Translations under genes and position numbers: made by a program
Part shown: positions 5,979 through 8,116 of the stretch, piece after piece
Numbering within the stretch: position 1 is the first letter of the stretch
How the letters are laid out: the number at the start of each line of letters is the position of its first letter
The notes under the pieces: model-generated
The model's database searches: none
Seen by the model: the letters and a program-made list of their open reading frames with translations, nothing else
What the model was told of the DNA's origin: nothing
Source: DAIRET01 sp036795455
GTDB taxonomy: Bacteria > Bacteroidota > Ignavibacteria > Ignavibacteriales > Ignavibacteriaceae
NCBI GenBank assembly: GCA_036795455.1
Contig: DAIRET010000137.1
Location: 1-8,116 of the forward strand
Direction: 5' to 3'
DNA: 8,116 bases

Positions 5979-6567
5979 TTGAATACTTATTCAGAAGCAT
6001 ATTATACTCTTCTTCATTCAATTGGGTAGAATCGTAAAGCCCTTCTAACTTTCTCTGCCTTAAAACCTCATACAGTGTAACCGCCGCGGCAACCGACACG
6101 TTGAGGCTTTGAACCATACCATGCATCGGGATGTAAAACAGCTCGTCTGCAAGTTTTTCAGTTTCGGGTGAGATTCCACGGTGTTCGTTACCGAAAACAA
6201 GTGCTACTTTTCCTGTAAAATCGAAATCGTAAAGGTCTTTACTTCTCTCTGAAATTGCAGAAGCAAAAATCTTAAAACCGATTTCTTTTAATGACGAATA
6301 ACACTCTTCAACAGATTTATACTTTTCTCTTTCAATCCATTTGAAAGCTGAAGCGGAAGACTTTTTACCGATTCTTGGGAATGATTCGATATTGTATAAT
6401 AGAGAGACTTTTGGTACTCCTACTGCATCACAGGTTCTAAGAATGGCACTCACATTATGAGGGTCGTGGATATTTTCAAACACTACATGAACAGAGGGTT
6501 GCCGCTTCTCAACTACACTAATAATTTTGCTTTTTCTATTTTCAGTTATGAAAGGATTCAATTTCAC
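5968..6567 (-). CDS. trmH: tRNA (guanosine-2'-O-)-methyltransferase TrmH-like (SpoU family)
   Basis: A SPOUT-fold RNA ribose 2'-O-methyltransferase of 199 residues, the size of the Thermus TrmH that methylates G18 in the tRNA D-loop. Motif 1 is ENIHDPHNVSAILRTCDAVG (31-50), with Asn38 and catalytic Arg44. Motif 2 is LVFGNEHRGIS (123-133). Motif 3, the SAM-binding trefoil knot, is IPMHGMVQSLNVSVAAAV (146-163). SSASAFKW (70-77) and the tail LRQRKLEGLYD are TrmH-like rather than RlmB-like, and there is no extra N-terminal ribosome-binding domain. The start is GTG at 6567, overlapping the stop of the HicB-like gene by 4 nt (GTGA). No good ATG lies before motif 1 and no Shine-Dalgarno is obvious, so initiation probably depends on coupling. 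The exact RNA target is inferred from family resemblance. Confidence 0.93.
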   Translation of the reverse strand: MKLNPFITENRKSKIISVVEKRQPSVHVVFENIHDPHNVSAILRTCDAVGVPKVSLLYNIESFPRIGKKSSASAFKWIEREKYKSVEECYSSLKEIGFKIFASAISERSKDLYDFDFTGKVALVFGNEHRGISPETEKLADELFYIPMHGMVQSLNVSVAAAVTLYEVLRQRKLEGLYDSTQLNEEEYNMLLNKYSKRK

Positions 6568-6791
6568 TCTTTATTAAAAACCAGTTTGTAGTACTGTTTA
6601 TTGCCGCTTACCCTGGCTTTATCAAGTTTAAGTTTTTTTAAGTCTTTTATCTTTAAGTAGAAGGCTGCAAGTTCAACAATTTTATCAACCGCATCATCTT
6701 CTTTAGCCGCCCAGCATTCACATCCGTTTATAGCAGGAACCTCAGCCGTAAAACCGTCATCACTTTTATTTAGAATTATATCGAGAACCAA
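6564..6791 (-). CDS. HicB-like single-domain protein, no HicA partner
   Basis: A 75-residue protein whose first 45 residues fit the HicB N-terminal (UPF0150) domain: a first strand VLDIILNK, then DDGFTAEVPAINGCECWAAK (11-30) and the helix EDDAVDKIVELAAFYLKI. The usual HicB C-terminal helix-turn-helix or ribbon-helix-helix is missing, and no HicA-like toxin gene is adjacent. It is therefore better called an orphan HicB-like domain than an antitoxin; its role is unknown. The start is a TTG at 6791 with GGA about 5 nt upstream. The preceding in-frame stop is the end of the upstream gene at 6801, so no ATG is available. Its stop overlaps the GTG start of trmH, and both look co-translated. Confidence 0.8.
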   Translation of the reverse strand: MVLDIILNKSDDGFTAEVPAINGCECWAAKEDDAVDKIVELAAFYLKIKDLKKLKLDKARVSGNKQYYKLVFNKE

Positions 6792-6800
6792 AACTATCCG

Positions 6801-7172
6801 TTACGTTAGCATTACATCGTCAAACTGCGAAAAAAGCATTGCAAATAAAGCGATGTAAATTATTATCATTAGGACAAAAACTACAATACCAATAATGATA
6901 AGTACTTTATTAATAAAGAAAAATCGCTCCTGTTTTTCAAATGCCTGGAAGAGGAGGTTTATATCGTTTCCTGCCAGATAAAGATTGAAGTAATCTGCTG
7001 CTTCGCGGATTCTTAATCCCATAAATATTATCGGTATCCCGAGAATCAACCCGATAACTGAAAGACAATAGAAAGCTCCTATGATTATGTAAAATATTCC
7101 TACAAAACGCATCTCCCTGATCATTTTTCTAACAATGATTTGAAACTGAAAACCAACTTCATTCGTTTCCAT
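6801..7172 (-). CDS. Small membrane protein, DUF5362-like
   Basis: A 123-residue integral membrane protein of unknown function. A hydrophobic stretch at about 23-53 (GIFYIIIGAFYCLSVIGLIL followed by GIPIIFMGLR) is long enough for one long or two short membrane segments. It is followed by a soluble loop REAADYFNLYLAGND (56-70) and QAFEKQERFF, and then a strong transmembrane helix at about 87-114. The GIPIIFMGLRIREAADYF pattern resembles, from memory, the DUF5362 family common in Bacteroidota and relatives. No signal peptide is evident. AAGGTG (7178-7183) lies 5 nt before ATG 7172, supporting this start. It sits 17 nt after deoC and 9 nt before the HicB-like gene. Nothing in the context reveals a job. 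Confidence 0.85.
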   Translation of the reverse strand: METNEVGFQFQIIVRKMIREMRFVGIFYIIIGAFYCLSVIGLILGIPIIFMGLRIREAADYFNLYLAGNDINLLFQAFEKQERFFFINKVLIIIGIVVFVLMIIIYIALFAMLFSQFDDVMLT

Positions 7173-7189
7173 ACCGGCACCTTTCTTAA

Positions 7190-8059
7190 TTAATAACCGC
7201 TACCTTTATTTTCTTCTCCAAGAACAATTTTTACGCTTGCACTTGCACCGATTCTATCGGCGCCGCTTGCAATCATAGCCTCTGCATCTTCTTTAGTTCT
7301 AATTCCTCCGCTTGCTTTTACACCAACAGCGGAACCGACTACTAATCTCATTAAAGCAACATCTCCCACTGTAGCCCCGCCTTTTGAAAAGCCGGTTGAC
7401 GTTTTTACGAAATCCGCACCAGCGTCTTTACAAATCAAGCATGCTTTGATTTTTTCTTCATCTGTTAGTAGTGCTGTTTCAAGTATTACTTTACAAACAA
7501 CAAGTGATTTCTTTGCTGCAAGCACTACCTGGCGAACATCATTAAATACATAATCGGTTTTGCCCGATTTTAACTCTCCTATATTAATTACCATATCTAT
7601 TTCAGTTGCACCGTTAGCAATAGCCTGCTCAGCTTCAAGCCGTTTCACTTCCGTTGTTGTCGCACCCAACGGAAAACCGATTACTGTACAAACTTTTACA
7701 TCACTCCCTTTTAAAAGCGAACTGCAAAGCGATACAAATCCAGGATTAACACATACAGAAGCGAAATGGTATTTTCTTGCTTCTTCGCAAAGTTTTGTAA
7801 CCTCTTTTTCAGTTGCATCCGGTTTGAGTAATGTATGATCAATCATTCTTGCGAGACTAATGTCGGAAAGACTACCACCGATTCCGATACCTGCAGAAAT
7901 TCTATCTGCACCTACATCAACGATATTTTTTACTGCTGAAGGCTGGGTTATAACATTGGTTTCCCATCCTTTACATGTGTCTTCTTTATGATAAAAATCG
8001 CGTAACGATTTCTCTAAAAAGACCTGCGAAACAACCTTCTGAATAAGCGAACTTTCCAT
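7190..8059 (-). CDS. deoC: Deoxyribose-phosphate aldolase with N-terminal extension
   Basis: DeoC cleaves 2-deoxyribose-5-phosphate to glyceraldehyde-3-phosphate and acetaldehyde through a Schiff base. The class I aldolase TIM barrel starts at about residue 67, with IDHTLLKPDAT (73-83). Catalytic residues are Asp155 (EIDMVINIG), Schiff-base Lys219 (FVKTSTGF) and Lys248 (GVKASGGIR); GADRIGASAS (266-275) is the phosphate-binding end. At 289 residues it is about 65 longer than the usual 215-225. The extra N-terminus starts with an amphipathic helix (SLIQKVVSQVFLEK, 4-17), then a polar linker, then GADRISAGIG (50-59), which echoes the C-terminal motif. Such a helix plus linker resembles microcompartment encapsulation peptides. 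No other deoxynucleoside gene is nearby. ATG 8059 lacks a Shine-Dalgarno and is the only ATG before the core apart from Met72; the in-frame stop upstream is at 8078. Confidence 0.96.
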   Translation of the reverse strand: MESSLIQKVVSQVFLEKSLRDFYHKEDTCKGWETNVITQPSAVKNIVDVGADRISAGIGIGGSLSDISLARMIDHTLLKPDATEKEVTKLCEEARKYHFASVCVNPGFVSLCSSLLKGSDVKVCTVIGFPLGATTTEVKRLEAEQAIANGATEIDMVINIGELKSGKTDYVFNDVRQVVLAAKKSLVVCKVILETALLTDEEKIKACLICKDAGADFVKTSTGFSKGGATVGDVALMRLVVGSAVGVKASGGIRTKEDAEAMIASGADRIGASASVKIVLGEENKGSGY

Positions 8060-8116
8060 ATTTATTAACCAATAATTTTACATCCTGATCTTTTTCTGAA
8101 ACCGTGGCTTCACAAA
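8060..8116 (-). other. Right edge: leader of deoC and possible tail of an upstream gene
   Basis: The last 57 nt can be read on the minus strand as the end of another gene in two frames. One ends at TAA 8078-8080, 18 nt before deoC. The other is open from 8114 to a TAA at 7986-7988, overlapping the deoC start by 74 nt; its first part reads SEKDQDVKLLVNKYG and looks protein-like. The window is too short to choose, and no clear promoter is visible. Confidence 0.3.

Noticed and set aside
5961..5980. Inverted repeat followed by T5 on the plus strand as a rho-independent terminator.
   Set aside because: The stem has only two G-C pairs and no plus-strand gene precedes it.
6564..6791. HicAB toxin-antitoxin system.
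   Set aside because: There is no HicA-like gene on either side and the HicB-like protein lacks a DNA-binding tail.

Overview
This 8.1 kb window is AT-rich bacterial chromosome. Every recognisable gene is on the minus strand, so the genes read from right to left. There are thirteen protein-coding genes, of which the last (left edge) is cut by the window. No RNA gene, mobile element or CRISPR array was seen. The protein repertoire, the low GC and the clear Shine-Dalgarno sequences in front of several genes (AGGAG, AGGTG, GGAG) fit the Bacteroidota/Chlorobiota/Ignavibacteriota group. A lineage in the Ignavibacteriota or Chlorobiota seems more likely than a classical Bacteroidia, whose genes usually lack Shine-Dalgarno sites. 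This placement is an inference and was not tested.

The right-hand block, transcribed 8059 to 3573, is a tightly packed run. It holds a deoxyribose-phosphate aldolase (deoC) with an unusual N-terminal extension, a small membrane protein, a HicB-like single-domain protein, a TrmH-type tRNA 2'-O-methyltransferase, EPSP synthase (aroA) and an orphan sugar-type ABC transporter ATPase. Gaps are 17 nt or less, or genes overlap by 4 nt. The functions are housekeeping and do not form one pathway.

A 96-nt gap (3477-3572), the only sizeable one inside the window, separates this from the left-hand block, transcribed 3476 to the left edge. That block starts with a redox cassette: an AhpE/BCP-like peroxiredoxin, a single-domain rhodanese and a second, Bcp-type peroxiredoxin. 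It continues with a pterin cassette: a 6-pyruvoyltetrahydropterin synthase of the animal-like PTPS-II type, GTP cyclohydrolase I (folE), and two tandem short-chain dehydrogenases. The first of these resembles the sepiapterin reductase of Chlorobium. Genes abut or overlap throughout, which suggests one transcript.

The most interesting reading is that ptpS, folE and the first SDR together make tetrahydrobiopterin: GTP to dihydroneopterin triphosphate (FolE), to 6-pyruvoyltetrahydropterin (PTPS), to a BH4 isomer (sepiapterin reductase-like SDR). Automatic annotation would probably label the PTPS as QueD of queuosine synthesis, but the spacing of its active-site motif argues against that. The second point of interest is the N-terminus of DeoC, a short amphipathic helix plus linker that looks like a bacterial microcompartment encapsulation peptide.
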